Shown: piece after piece, positions 28,850-37,202 of the stretch
Position numbering within the stretch: the stretch's first letter is position 1
Layout of the letters: each line of letters starts with the position of its first letter
Source: Herbinix sp.
Lineage (GTDB): Bacteria > Bacillota > Clostridia > Lachnospirales > Lachnospiraceae
DNA length: 64,000 nucleotides
Assembly (NCBI GenBank): GCA_029240245.1
Contig: JARBTJ010000006.1
Span: 40,258 to 104,257, forward strand
Direction of reading: 5' to 3'
Notes under the pieces: generated by a model
What the model saw: only the letters and a program-made list of their open reading frames with translations
The model's database searches: none
What the model was told of the DNA's origin: nothing
Program-made: the position numbers and the translations under genes

Positions 28850-29350
28850 ATGATTCTATTAAACATTCCGGAAGTGAAATCCTTTATGGCAAAGCTTCTT
28901 ACGCAAACTGTATTTGATTCATTTTTGCTGAGGGAATTAGAGATCCAGACCTTTACAAATTTTCATATATCAGGGCAGTTGAATGAAAATTTTTTTACTA
29001 AGGAAGAATTAAATGAACGCACGGATAAACAGTTTACTTTATGGAGTGACATAAGAGCCATCGCATTTTCCATGATTAAAGGTAACAGGACTCCGCTATC
29101 CTTCAAGGTGGTATTCCAGCTTTCAGAGGAGCAGACGGCTTTACTGGTGCAAAAGCTAGCTGGAAGGATCCGACAGGAGGAAGTAGGAGGACTTTATCTG
29201 AATATCCGGTTTGAGAAGGGCGAGCTTCATATGATTACAGGTACCGCCATCAAGACCTTTACCTTGGATAAAACCCTAGAGCAGGAATGGGATGCTGAAG
29301 TAAGGAACATGTTAAGGCAGCAGGGAATAGCGTTTGTTGAACAATCATGA
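28850..29350 (+). CDS. DUF5721-like protein
   Basis: 166 residues, cytoplasmic. MILLNIPEVKSFMAKLLTQTVFDSFLLREL and DIRAIAFSMIKGNRTPLSFKVVFQLS resemble a conserved Lachnospiraceae family (DUF5721) of unknown role. AGGAGAAATGT precedes the ATG. It lies 16 bases before the CIRCE element of htpG. Confidence 0.65.
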   Translation: MILLNIPEVKSFMAKLLTQTVFDSFLLRELEIQTFTNFHISGQLNENFFTKEELNERTDKQFTLWSDIRAIAFSMIKGNRTPLSFKVVFQLSEEQTALLVQKLAGRIRQEEVGGLYLNIRFEKGELHMITGTAIKTFTLDKTLEQEWDAEVRNMLRQQGIAFVEQS

Positions 29351-29365
29351 TGCTTAAGTAGATTA

Positions 29366-29392
29366 TTAGCACTCTTGTTAGAAGAGTGCTAA
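29366..29392. promoter_or_regulatory. CIRCE element (HrcA operator)
   Basis: TTAGCACTC-N9-GAGTGCTAA is a perfect match to the CIRCE consensus. It ends 7 bases before the -35 box of the htpG promoter. Confidence 0.95.
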
Positions 29393-29399
29393 TTTTATC

Positions 29400-29428
29400 T
29401 TGACAATTTTTTTTAATCGTATTATCAT
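29400..29428 (+). promoter_or_regulatory. htpG promoter
   Basis: TTGACA (29400-29405), 17-bp spacer, TATCAT (29423-29428). It lies just downstream of CIRCE and about 130 bases before the start codon. Confidence 0.8.
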
Positions 29429-29556
29429 ATCTTTTGAGGTTGTTTTATCTTTTGTTAATGCATCGGGCAGAATGTTTCTAAACTGCAGACATTAACCTAA
29501 TTAAATTTATTTTTGCTATTATAAAAAGGAAAAGAAATTGAAAAGGAGTGTATATT

Positions 29557-31650
29557 ATGAGCACAGAACGCGGTAATTTATCCATTCATTCAGAGAATAT
29601 TTTCCCAATCATTAAGAAGTGGTTATATTCTGATCATGACATTTTTATTAGGGAGTTAATTTCCAATGGCAGTGATGCCATAACCAAGCTCAAAAAGCTT
29701 GAAATCATGGGAGAGGCTAACCTGCCTGAGGATAATCACTATCAGATCACAGTAACCGTAAATCCTGAGAAGAAGACGATTAAATTTACGGATAACGGTA
29801 TAGGCATGACAGCGGAGGAAGTGAAAGAGTACATCAATCAGATTGCATTTTCCGGTGCACAGAAGTTCATGGAAAAATACAAGGATAAGACAAATGAAGA
29901 CCAGATCATCGGTCATTTTGGTTTAGGCTTCTATTCTGCATTTATGGTGGCTGACCGTGTTACGATCGATACCTTATCTTGGCAGCCGGAGGCGGCTCCG
30001 GTTCATTGGGAATCCGACGGCGGTACAACCTATGAGATGAGTGGCAGTGCCAAGGATGACCGTGGTACAGAGATTACTCTTTATTTAAACGACCAGAGCT
30101 ATGAGTTTTCCAACGAATATCGTGTGAAGGAGATATTGAAAAAATACTGTTCCTTCATGCCGGTTGAGATTTATTTTATCAATGCGAATGCTCCTATGTC
30201 AGAAGATAAAGCAGAGGAAGTGATAGATGCTTCCGTGGATGAAGAGGGTAAGGTTTCCGAGGAGAAAGAGGTTAAGAAACCAGAGCCGATTAATAATCCG
30301 AATCCTTTATGGGCAAAGCATCCGAATGACTGTACCGAAGAGGAATACAAAAGCTTTTACCGCGATGTTTTTCATGATTATAAGGAGCCACTTTTCTGGA
30401 TTCATCTGAATATGGACTATCCGTTTAATTTAAAGGGAATTCTATATTTTCCGAAGATTAATACGGAGTACGATTCCTTAGAAGGATTGATTAAATTATT
30501 TAGCAACCAGGTATTCATTGCTGACAATATTAAGGAAGTAATTCCGGAATTTTTGATGCTACTTAAGGGCGTCATCGACTGTCCTGACCTGCCGCTTAAT
30601 GTATCCAGAAGTGCTCTGCAAAATGACGGTTTTGTAAAGAAAATTTCCGATTATATCTCCAAGAAGGTAGCGGATAAGCTGACCGGTATGCATAAGGTGG
30701 AACGTGAAAATTACGAGAAGTTCTGGGATGATCTCAGTCCCTTCATCAAATTTGGCTGTTTAAAGGATGAAAAGTTCCGGGACAAGATGAAGGAGTCCAT
30801 CATTTACAAGAATTTAGAGGGTAAATATATTACCCTTGCGGAATATATTGAGAAAGTGACACCGGCTTCTGACAAAAAAGAGGATGCTTCCGAGAAAGAA
30901 GAAAAGGAAGTGGACGCTGAGTCAAAGCAGGAGGATAATTGTGATTGCGGCCATGACCATGAGCATGGTGAGGATTGTGAATGCGGCCATGACCACGGGC
31001 ATGACCACGGGCAAGACGAGGATGAGGTTGATGAGGATAAGAAAACTACCATCTATTATGTAACCGATGAGAAGCAGCAGAGCCAGTATATCAATATGTT
31101 CAAGGAATCCGGCATGGAGGCACTCATCTTAACACATAACATTGATCAGCCGTTCATAACCCAGTTAGAACAGCAGGATCAGAAGATAAAGTTCCAGCGG
31201 ATTGATGCGGATATCACGGACACCTTTAAGGAAGAGACCAAGAAAAAGGATAAGAAGGTCTTAAAGAATAATACCGAGGCCATGACAAAGCTGTTCCGTA
31301 AGGTACTAGGAGCAGAAAAGCTGGAGGTTAAGGTAGAAAAGCTTAAGAACGATAAGGTATCATCCATGATGACGCTTTCCGAGGAAAGTCGCAGAATGCA
31401 GGATATGATGCGTATGTATAACATGCAGGGAATGGACCCGAATATGTTTGGCGGCGGCGAGACACTTGTGTTGAATGCAAATAATAAACTGGTGCAGTAT
31501 ATCCTTACCAAGGAGGATTCAGAGCATACTCCAATGATTTGTGAACAGCTTTATGATCTTGCTTTATTAGGTCATAAACCTATGGAGCCCGAAGCAATGA
31601 CGAAATTCATCCAGAGAAGCAATGATATCATGTTGCTTCTGGCGAAATAA
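29557..31650 (+). CDS. htpG: Hsp90 chaperone HtpG with Cys/His-rich insertion
   Basis: 697 residues against about 625 for usual HtpG. The N-terminal GHKL ATPase has ELISNGSDAITKL, DNGIGMTAEE, GHFGLGFYSAF and GTEITL. A charged linker (about 213-245) and the middle domain WIHLNMDYPFNLKGILYFP, then PLNVSRSALQND follow. Between AEYIEKVTP (about 435) and TIYYVTDE (about 497) there is an extra acidic stretch with CDCGHDHEHGEDCECGHDHGHDHG, which looks like a metal-binding segment. The C-terminal dimerisation domain is complete. Start at 29557 after AAAAGGAG. Heat-shock control by HrcA is predicted from CIRCE. Confidence 0.95.
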   Translation: MSTERGNLSIHSENIFPIIKKWLYSDHDIFIRELISNGSDAITKLKKLEIMGEANLPEDNHYQITVTVNPEKKTIKFTDNGIGMTAEEVKEYINQIAFSGAQKFMEKYKDKTNEDQIIGHFGLGFYSAFMVADRVTIDTLSWQPEAAPVHWESDGGTTYEMSGSAKDDRGTEITLYLNDQSYEFSNEYRVKEILKKYCSFMPVEIYFINANAPMSEDKAEEVIDASVDEEGKVSEEKEVKKPEPINNPNPLWAKHPNDCTEEEYKSFYRDVFHDYKEPLFWIHLNMDYPFNLKGILYFPKINTEYDSLEGLIKLFSNQVFIADNIKEVIPEFLMLLKGVIDCPDLPLNVSRSALQNDGFVKKISDYISKKVADKLTGMHKVERENYEKFWDDLSPFIKFGCLKDEKFRDKMKESIIYKNLEGKYITLAEYIEKVTPASDKKEDASEKEEKEVDAESKQEDNCDCGHDHEHGEDCECGHDHGHDHGQDEDEVDEDKKTTIYYVTDEKQQSQYINMFKESGMEALILTHNIDQPFITQLEQQDQKIKFQRIDADITDTFKEETKKKDKKVLKNNTEAMTKLFRKVLGAEKLEVKVEKLKNDKVSSMMTLSEESRRMQDMMRMYNMQGMDPNMFGGGETLVLNANNKLVQYILTKEDSEHTPMICEQLYDLALLGHKPMEPEAMTKFIQRSNDIMLLLAK

Positions 31651-31718
31651 TGAATGGATCACTGGCATTAATTTTATAGAGTGATGTATTACGTGATTTT
31701 AAGTAAGATTTTAATAAG

Positions 31719-31779
31719 ACCAATAAAACAATAAAATAATAAGCCAATAAACCAATAAAACAATAAACCAATAAAAACA
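31719..31779. repeat. AT-rich short tandem repeats after htpG
   Basis: Units of 8-9 bases (CCAATAAA and ACAATAAA) are repeated about seven times. An adjacent 11-bp inverted repeat (ATTTGGTATC/GATACCAAT, 31780-31807) follows. Non-coding. Confidence 0.75.
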
Positions 31780-31830
31780 TATTTGGTATCAAATAAGATA
31801 CCAATATGATTAAAAAAACCGTACTTGTTT

Positions 31831-31878
31831 AAGCCCCACCGGTAAGTGTAAAAGACTACCGGATGGGGCTTGTTTTGG
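31831..31878 (+). terminator. Terminator downstream of htpG
   Basis: AAGCCCCACCGGTA (31831-31844) pairs with TACCGGATGGGGCTT (31857-31871) with one bulge, followed by GTTTTGGTTT. The remaining bases to 32310 are AT-rich with no gene; a promoter for degV is expected there. Confidence 0.8.
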
Positions 31879-32310
31879 TTTGACTTTCCATAAAGAATAC
31901 ACTCATAATCCATAAAAAATTGTAAATAATGATAATAATTCAAGATAGTAAGCATTACAAGTAATTAACGGATCATAAAACTAAATGATACGACAGAGAT
32001 ATTATATGAAATTTCAATAAACACCTTGAAAAATAATATAAATATGCTATTATATAGTAATGAAAACTATATAATATAGTTATTACATATTTTGTAGAAA
32101 TTTCGATATAATAAATTATGTGACAAATTCAAAATATAGGATTAAGCGCTATTAGCTCAGATGCTTGTTCAGCATTTAACTTAATAATTTGCTTACCACA
32201 TCAGAAGCTGCAACTAGATACATAAGGAAATAAGTATCAATAAGGATATAAATATAGATCAGAATTACGAAGCCATTCATTAAGAGATATTATTTACAGG
32301 AGGATAGAAA

Positions 32311-33147
32311 ATGTCATACAAAATTATTGGAGACAGCTGCACAGATTTACCGAAACACTTAAAAGAGGATCAACATTTTAAATTGGTTCCGCTTACTTTA
32401 ATTGTAGATCAGCATACGATTGTAGATGATGAAACCTATAATCAGGCTGAGTTTTTAAGACTTGTAAAAGAAAGTCCAAACAGCCCGAAATCAGCTTGTC
32501 CTTCACCGCAGGACTATATGAGGGAATTCGAATATGATGGGGAGATCTTTGTAGTCACCTTGTCATCGAACCTAAGCGGTTCCTATGAAAGCGCAGAGCT
32601 TGCCAAGAGATTATATCTGGAGGAACATCCCGATAAAAAAATCGAGATCATTGATTCTCGCTCCGCTTCCGTAGGTCAGACCTTAATCACATTAAAAATA
32701 AAGGAATTCATGGAAAACGGAATACCCTTTGAACATGCAGTAGAAAAAATCAGGGCTTTCCGGGATAGCCTAAAGACAAAGTTTGTTCTCGAAACCTTGG
32801 ACACACTTCGTAAGAATGGAAGACTGACCGGCATCCAAGCGATCATTTGTAGCGCATTAAATATCAAACCGATTATGGCTGCGACTCCGGAAGGAGCTAT
32901 CTGTAAGCTGGATCAGGCCAGAGGAATTGTTAAGGCTTTGGTATCCATGGCAAAAGCGATTGAGCAGGATGTACTTAAGCCAAGAGAAAGAATCCTGGGA
33001 ATAGCCCATTGCAATAATTATGAACGTGCCTTATTTGTTAAGGATGAGATTTTGAAACGGGTTCCTTTCAAGGATGTATTTATTGTAGACTCAGCCGGGG
33101 TTACCTCGATGTATGCGAATGAAGGCGGAATTGTGGTGGCATATTAA
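32311..33147 (+). CDS. DegV family fatty-acid-binding protein
   Basis: 278 residues. YKIIGDSCTDLPKHLKED at the N-terminus, CPSPQDYMREF, VVTLSSNLSGSYESAELAK, IIDSRSASVGQ and LRKNGRLTGIQAIICSALNIKPIM are DegV motifs. Family members bind a fatty acid and in Firmicutes present it to the FakA kinase (FakB role). AGGAGGATAGAAA precedes the ATG. A second DegV is at 49683. Confidence 0.93.
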   Translation: MSYKIIGDSCTDLPKHLKEDQHFKLVPLTLIVDQHTIVDDETYNQAEFLRLVKESPNSPKSACPSPQDYMREFEYDGEIFVVTLSSNLSGSYESAELAKRLYLEEHPDKKIEIIDSRSASVGQTLITLKIKEFMENGIPFEHAVEKIRAFRDSLKTKFVLETLDTLRKNGRLTGIQAIICSALNIKPIMAATPEGAICKLDQARGIVKALVSMAKAIEQDVLKPRERILGIAHCNNYERALFVKDEILKRVPFKDVFIVDSAGVTSMYANEGGIVVAY

Positions 33148-33242
33148 TTTGGGATTTGTCCGAGTGCACAGCCGTTTTACCTATGGGCAGCCCAATTTAT
33201 TCTCGTAGACATAATAGAAAATAATACAAAGAGCAAAGAAAG

Positions 33243-33308
33243 CAGACCTAGATGGGCGGTGAACCTAGAATTGATTCACTATACCGCTCCCTCTCAGGTC
33301 TGTTTTTT
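33243..33308 (+). terminator. Structured terminator in degV-tRNA gap
   Basis: CAGACCT (33243-33249) pairs with AGGTCTG (33296-33302), then TTTTTT. Inside, GGGCGGTGAA pairs with TTCACTATACCGCTCC. Apart from this and the tRNA promoter, nothing else was recognised in 33148-33695. Confidence 0.75.
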
Positions 33309-33598
33309 ACCCAGGAAGTACTTTTCTTCCTGTTAACATTAACAGACTGTACGTGACTTCTAACATAGCAAGAAAATCCAAGTAAAGCGCCCGAAAGTCA
33401 TTCATACCAGCTCTTTTCGCTTTTTTAATAAGAATTCTGGGGGACAGAAATAATAGAGTTGTTGCAAGTCCGATTGAAGCGGATAAAAATCGCTAATGGG
33501 TTAATAAGACTTCCACTTAATGCAAAAATAATTCGTATTAGTGGTAAAACTATTGTTAAAAAGTAGGTAAAAATATGTGTTATTTTTAAAATTACCAG

Positions 33599-33627
33599 TT
33601 GACTTTTTGTCGTATTTATAAGATAAT
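33599..33627 (+). promoter_or_regulatory. Promoter of tRNA-Pro
   Basis: TTGACT (33599-33604), 17-bp spacer, GATAAT (33622-33627), 69 bases before the mature tRNA. Confidence 0.6.
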
Positions 33628-33695
33628 ATCTAAGCGGTGTTTAAATGGAAGCAACGCAGGACAACATAATTGACGAATGCTTGTCTAAATGATAT

Positions 33696-33769
33696 CGAGG
33701 CGTGGCTCAGTTTGGTAGAGCGCTGCGTTCGGGACGCAGAGGCCGTGGGTTCGAGTCCCGTCGCCTCGA
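33696..33769 (+). tRNA. tRNA-Pro(CGG)
   Basis: Cloverleaf with acceptor CGAGGCG/CGCCTCG, D-arm GGCTCAG...TGGTAGAG, anticodon stem CTGCG/CGCAG with loop TTCGGGA (anticodon CGG), T-arm GTGGGTTCGAGTCCCGT and discriminator A. The CCA end is not encoded. Confidence 0.95.
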
Positions 33770-33778
33770 TTAAAAGGA

Positions 33779-33812
33779 AACCTGTAAGTTTATTTAACTT
33801 ATAGGTTTTTTA
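33779..33812 (+). terminator. Terminator after tRNA-Pro
   Basis: AACCTGTAAGTT pairs with AACTTATAGGTT (one G-U), followed by TTTTTAT. Confidence 0.85.
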
Positions 33813-33975
33813 TGTTTTCGGATTTATAAGTAATATGCAGAATATTTTATTTCCCTTTACGGAGTTTCTGCATTTTAGAATTCACATAAAGGTACCTGTT
33901 CTTGTATGGCTGGGTACAGATTATTTAAGACATACTTTACAACTGATAGGAATGGTAATAAAGGAGGATGTATAA

Positions 33976-34479
33976 TTGGATATTGTAATCCGCGCAATGG
34001 AGGCAGAGGATTGGAGTGCAGTAGCTAAGATTTATCAGGATGGAATCAACACAGAAATAGCGACATTTCAGACGGAGGTGCCCTCCTACGAAGACTGGGA
34101 CAAGTCCCATATCAAAGCCTGCCGTTTGGTGGCAGAGCACAACGGTGAGGTGGTAGGTTGGACCGCACTGAGTCCGATCAGCAGCCGGTGTGTTTATGCC
34201 GGTGTAGCAGAGGTGAGTGTTTATATTGGTGCTGATCATCGTAGAAAACAAATTGGTGAGAAGCTGCTTCATACACTCATTTCTGAGGCTGAGAAGGAGG
34301 GTTATTGGACATTGCAGTCCGGTATCCTTGAGATAAATAAGGCGAGTGTGGCTCTTCATAATAAACTAGGCTTTCGGCTGGTCGGATATCGTGAGAGAAT
34401 TGCCAAAGATAGTAATGGGGTATGGCAAAATACAGTCTTGATGGAGAGAAGAAGCACGGTCGTTGGCATAGAAAATTAA
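33976..34479 (+). CDS. GNAT acetyltransferase (phosphinothricin-acetyltransferase-like)
   Basis: 167 residues. VIRAMEAEDWSAVAKIYQDGINTEIATFQTEVPSYEDW is the PAT/YncA-type N-terminus; EVSVYIGADHRRKQIGEKLLHTLI holds the acetyl-CoA pyrophosphate loop. TTG start after AAGGAGGATGTATAA. Substrate unknown; family members N-acetylate phosphinothricin or methionine sulfoximine. Confidence 0.88.
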   Translation: MDIVIRAMEAEDWSAVAKIYQDGINTEIATFQTEVPSYEDWDKSHIKACRLVAEHNGEVVGWTALSPISSRCVYAGVAEVSVYIGADHRRKQIGEKLLHTLISEAEKEGYWTLQSGILEINKASVALHNKLGFRLVGYRERIAKDSNGVWQNTVLMERRSTVVGIEN

Positions 34480-34576
34480 TGATCAGAGGGGTTCCAGAAA
34501 ATATCAGAGAATATCGATCAAATTAGAATGAAGAATAAGAAGTAAGATTTAAAACACGCAATAATATTGTAATAAA

Positions 34577-34606
34577 AAAGAGTAGTCATTAACTTGGCTA
34601 CTCTTT
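34577..34606 (-). terminator. Hairpin, probably the original tRNA-Thr terminator
   Basis: AAAGAGTAG/CTACTCTTT with a T run on the minus strand (TTTTTTATT). The island now separates it from the tRNA-Thr gene, whose 3' fragment ends 12 bases away. It could also stop the plus-strand GNAT transcript. Confidence 0.65.
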
Positions 34607-34617
34607 ACTATTTGGTG

Positions 34618-34660
34618 AAGCTGGAAATGGGATTTGAACCCACGGCTTCCTCATTACGAG
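34618..34660. repeat. attL: 43-bp repeat of the tRNA-Thr 3' half
   Basis: Identical to 49286-49328, and stops exactly where the anticodon stem of the tRNA would continue. Confidence 0.95.
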
Positions 34661-34757
34661 CGTAAAAATGACCTTTTGTACGATTCTGTGAATTGCTGTA
34701 AGCCTTGATTTTACTGGGTTTTGTGAGAAATGAACATCATGAAATGTTGTAGTTTAT

Positions 34758-34794
34758 AGTCACAATTCATAACAACAGTCACAGAAAAGTCACA
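34758..34794. promoter_or_regulatory. Probable integrase arm-type sites, left end
   Basis: Three copies of AGTCACA at 34758, 34777 and 34788, the last two 11 bp apart. Two more copies occur at the right end (49185 and 49196), also 11 bp apart. Confidence 0.6.
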
Positions 34795-34798
34795 GAAA

Positions 34799-36094
34799 TT
34801 ATGCTCGTTTAATTAGGATGTTGCTTAATGCATCGGAAGCCTTTTCATCCGACTTCTTAAGACTGTGAGCATATATATTCATAGTAGTGCTGGTTTGAGC
34901 ATGTCCAAGTCTTGCCGATACTGTACGTATATCAATATTCTCTGATATCAAGAGAGTGGCGCTGGTATGCCTCAACCCATGCATAGGAATGTCAGGGATC
35001 TTCTTTGAATCATCCTTTATGGTAGCATTATACTTTCTTATGATATCCTTAAACGTACCATAAGGAGTCGCAAGATGCATCTGAGTGCCATTCCATTGAA
35101 TAAATACATAATTGTCACCCTTCCACTGATCACCGATTGAAAGCTTATATTCGAGTTGCTCAGTACGGTATTTTTTGATTTGGTCAATGAGTGGTCCAGG
35201 GACGGTAATTTCACGAATGGAACTTTTATTTTTAGGGGACTTAGTAATCATTTGCTTATTTACATAGCCGGTTGATTTATTAATATTAATGGTTTTATTA
35301 TTGAGGTCAATATCATCCCATGTTAGGGCAATTAATTCACCCCTACGCATGCCGGTGAAAAGAGCTAGCATGAAGAATACCTTGAAAGCAGTAGGAATGG
35401 CTCTAGTTTCGGTGTACTCTGCAACGTGGTATTTCGTGCCTGTGTCGTCAATTCTATCATGAGCCTTATAAGTAGTTACATATTCCATTTCAAGAGCCAG
35501 TAGGAAGGCTTCTGATTGTTCATGGGTAAAGTGTTTTATATCATCATTGATTCGCTTATTTTTTGGTGGAGCAACCCTGTCACATGGATTTGATTCAAGG
35601 ACTTGCCAGTAGACAGCAGTTTTCAATATGCTGCTAATTACTGCATGACATTTCTTAATCGTGGAAGGACTATAACCGCCTTCCTTACCATCTTTACGAA
35701 CTCCATCTTCTAATAGGTTATTATAAAAGCTCTGTAGGTGCATTGGTTGAATCTTTGCTAACTTAAGATGGCCAAGAGCTGGCATGATCTTCTGATCTAG
35801 CATTTCTTTGTATGCTGCATAGGTAGTTTTCTGTAACTGCTGCTCAGCATGTTCTTTAAGCCAGGTATCAGAAAACTCTTTTAGAGTAATCTTTTCACCT
35901 TTTAAATATTTACCATTCTTTACTCGCTCCTCAAAATCAAATGCGAACTTTTCAAGGGCTTTCTGCTGCTGTTTAGGGGTCATATTTGGATCCGGTGTAA
36001 AAGACACTGTTTCCCTGATCTTTCGCCCTTTTACATCATATCCATTGCTTACTTGGATGCGGTAACTATCACCGTCTTTCTTTACATATGCCAT
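34799..36094 (-). CDS. int: Tyrosine-family site-specific integrase
   Basis: 431 residues. The N-terminal arm-binding domain (YVKKDGDSYRIQVSNGYDVKGRK) and SAM-like core-binding domain (TFSDTWL..YAAYKEMLDQKI) precede the catalytic domain. Catalytic motifs: Arg in FTGMRRGELIAL, His-x-x-Arg in MHGLRHTSATLL, His in LGHAQTSTTMN and Tyr in MNIYAHS. Expected to recombine attP with the 3' half of tRNA-Thr. It reads toward attL. AAGGAGAATGAGACT precedes the start. Confidence 0.96.
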   Translation of the reverse strand: MAYVKKDGDSYRIQVSNGYDVKGRKIRETVSFTPDPNMTPKQQQKALEKFAFDFEERVKNGKYLKGEKITLKEFSDTWLKEHAEQQLQKTTYAAYKEMLDQKIMPALGHLKLAKIQPMHLQSFYNNLLEDGVRKDGKEGGYSPSTIKKCHAVISSILKTAVYWQVLESNPCDRVAPPKNKRINDDIKHFTHEQSEAFLLALEMEYVTTYKAHDRIDDTGTKYHVAEYTETRAIPTAFKVFFMLALFTGMRRGELIALTWDDIDLNNKTININKSTGYVNKQMITKSPKNKSSIREITVPGPLIDQIKKYRTEQLEYKLSIGDQWKGDNYVFIQWNGTQMHLATPYGTFKDIIRKYNATIKDDSKKIPDIPMHGLRHTSATLLISENIDIRTVSARLGHAQTSTTMNIYAHSLKKSDEKASDALSNILIKRA

Positions 36095-36239
36095 AGTCTC
36101 ATTCTCCTTAAAATAGTGTACAAAAGGCTAAGGCTATGATAAAATATCCTTGATGGAGTGATATCTTATAGCCTTATGGGTATATAGTGTCATTTATGAA
36201 AGCCGTTCCTATTCGAGTAGGGGCGGTTTTTTATTGTGG

Positions 36240-36695
36240 TTAGAAATTCTCATCATCCATGAGAGCATCGTCATGAGCTTTGTCTTCGACGGTAGCTCCT
36301 GAGCGTTCATGAGCTGCATTGACTTCAAAATTATAGCTGCGCTTTGATTTTATAAACTCTGCAAATTTAATTATCTCTTTGATTTCATCGAGTGTATATT
36401 CATCAGTTGTAAAATGAATATCAGCGATTTCATTTTCATAATCAACAAAGTCTCCGAACATAGCATCAAAAATTGACACTTCACTTGGGGCTTGATTGTT
36501 CATAGATAATCCCATTAGATGAGCAGGATTCACATTTAGAGCTTGAGCTATTTTTTCAACTTGGTCTTTTTTGGGCTCACGTGCCAGGGTTTCGTATCCA
36601 ATATAAGTAGTATATGGAATACCAATCAAATCTGCCATTTGCTTCCGAGTTAATTTTCTCGCTTCTCGAATTTTTCTAAGATTTTCACAATACAT
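36240..36695 (-). CDS. CI-like HTH repressor
   Basis: 151 residues. HTH_3 domain at the N-terminus: LRKIREARKLTRKQMADLIGIPYTTYIGYETLAREPKKDQVEKIAQALNVNPAHLMGL. The C-terminus is acidic with no visible LexA-like Ser/Lys protease motif or ImmA-type partner, so induction may need an anti-repressor. Divergent from the Cro-like gene across four operators. Confidence 0.88.
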   Translation of the reverse strand: MYCENLRKIREARKLTRKQMADLIGIPYTTYIGYETLAREPKKDQVEKIAQALNVNPAHLMGLSMNNQAPSEVSIFDAMFGDFVDYENEIADIHFTTDEYTLDEIKEIIKFAEFIKSKRSYNFEVNAAHERSGATVEDKAHDDALMDDENF

Positions 36696-36718
36696 CCTAT
36701 CACCTCATTTCTAAGAGT

Positions 36719-36825
36719 ATACCCAAAATGCGTAAATGTCAATAATATTATTCAAAATGAGTAAATATGTGTTGACAAATACGCAATATGAGTTTATCAT
36801 GTAGAAAATACTCGATTTGAGTAAT
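36719..36825. promoter_or_regulatory. Divergent switch with four operators
   Basis: Four imperfect 18-bp inverted repeats of consensus ATACTCAAAATGAGTAAT begin at 36719, 36748, 36779 and 36808, i.e. 29-31 bp apart, about three helical turns. The rightward promoter TTGACA (36772-36777)-17-TATCAT (36795-36800) overlaps the third; the leftward promoter (TTGACA 36742-36737 and TATACT 36721-36716, minus strand) overlaps the first. This is a lambda-like lysis-lysogeny layout. Confidence 0.8.
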
Positions 36826-36841
36826 AAAGTGAGGTGAGAAA

Positions 36842-37036
36842 ATGAAAATCAATATTACAAAGTTACTGATTGCTCTTGGTGAACAGCAGATGTCCATTAA
36901 TGAGCTGACTCTGAAAAGTGGAGTATCAAGAACCACAATTGCAGCTATCAAAGCCGGTAAGTCATGTCGGCCAGATATCGCTGGTCGAATAGCTCAGGCA
37001 ATCAATAAACCATTGGCAGAGCTAATCGAAAACTAA
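36842..37036 (+). CDS. Cro-like HTH regulator
   Basis: 64 residues, almost entirely one HTH domain: NITKLLIALGEQQMSINELTLKSGVSRTTIAAIKAGKSCRPDIAGRIAQAINKPLAELI. First gene of the rightward transcript, GAGGTGAGAAA upstream. Confidence 0.88.
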   Translation: MKINITKLLIALGEQQMSINELTLKSGVSRTTIAAIKAGKSCRPDIAGRIAQAINKPLAELIEN

Positions 37037-37202
37037 CACGCTCCTACGTAACTATCACCTGATCGCTCTGATCGGGTACATGAATATCTAAGCAGTTTCT
37101 ATATTTAATGACATCTTGAGCAACTTTACATTCTGCATAATAGATTATGGATAAGTAAATGAAACCTAAATGAAAATTTTTAATTATCAGAAAGGAGCAT
37201 TA

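Noticed and set aside
31689..31955. 88-residue minus-strand frame
   Set aside because: Built from AT-rich tandem repeats and a terminator; no ribosome site.
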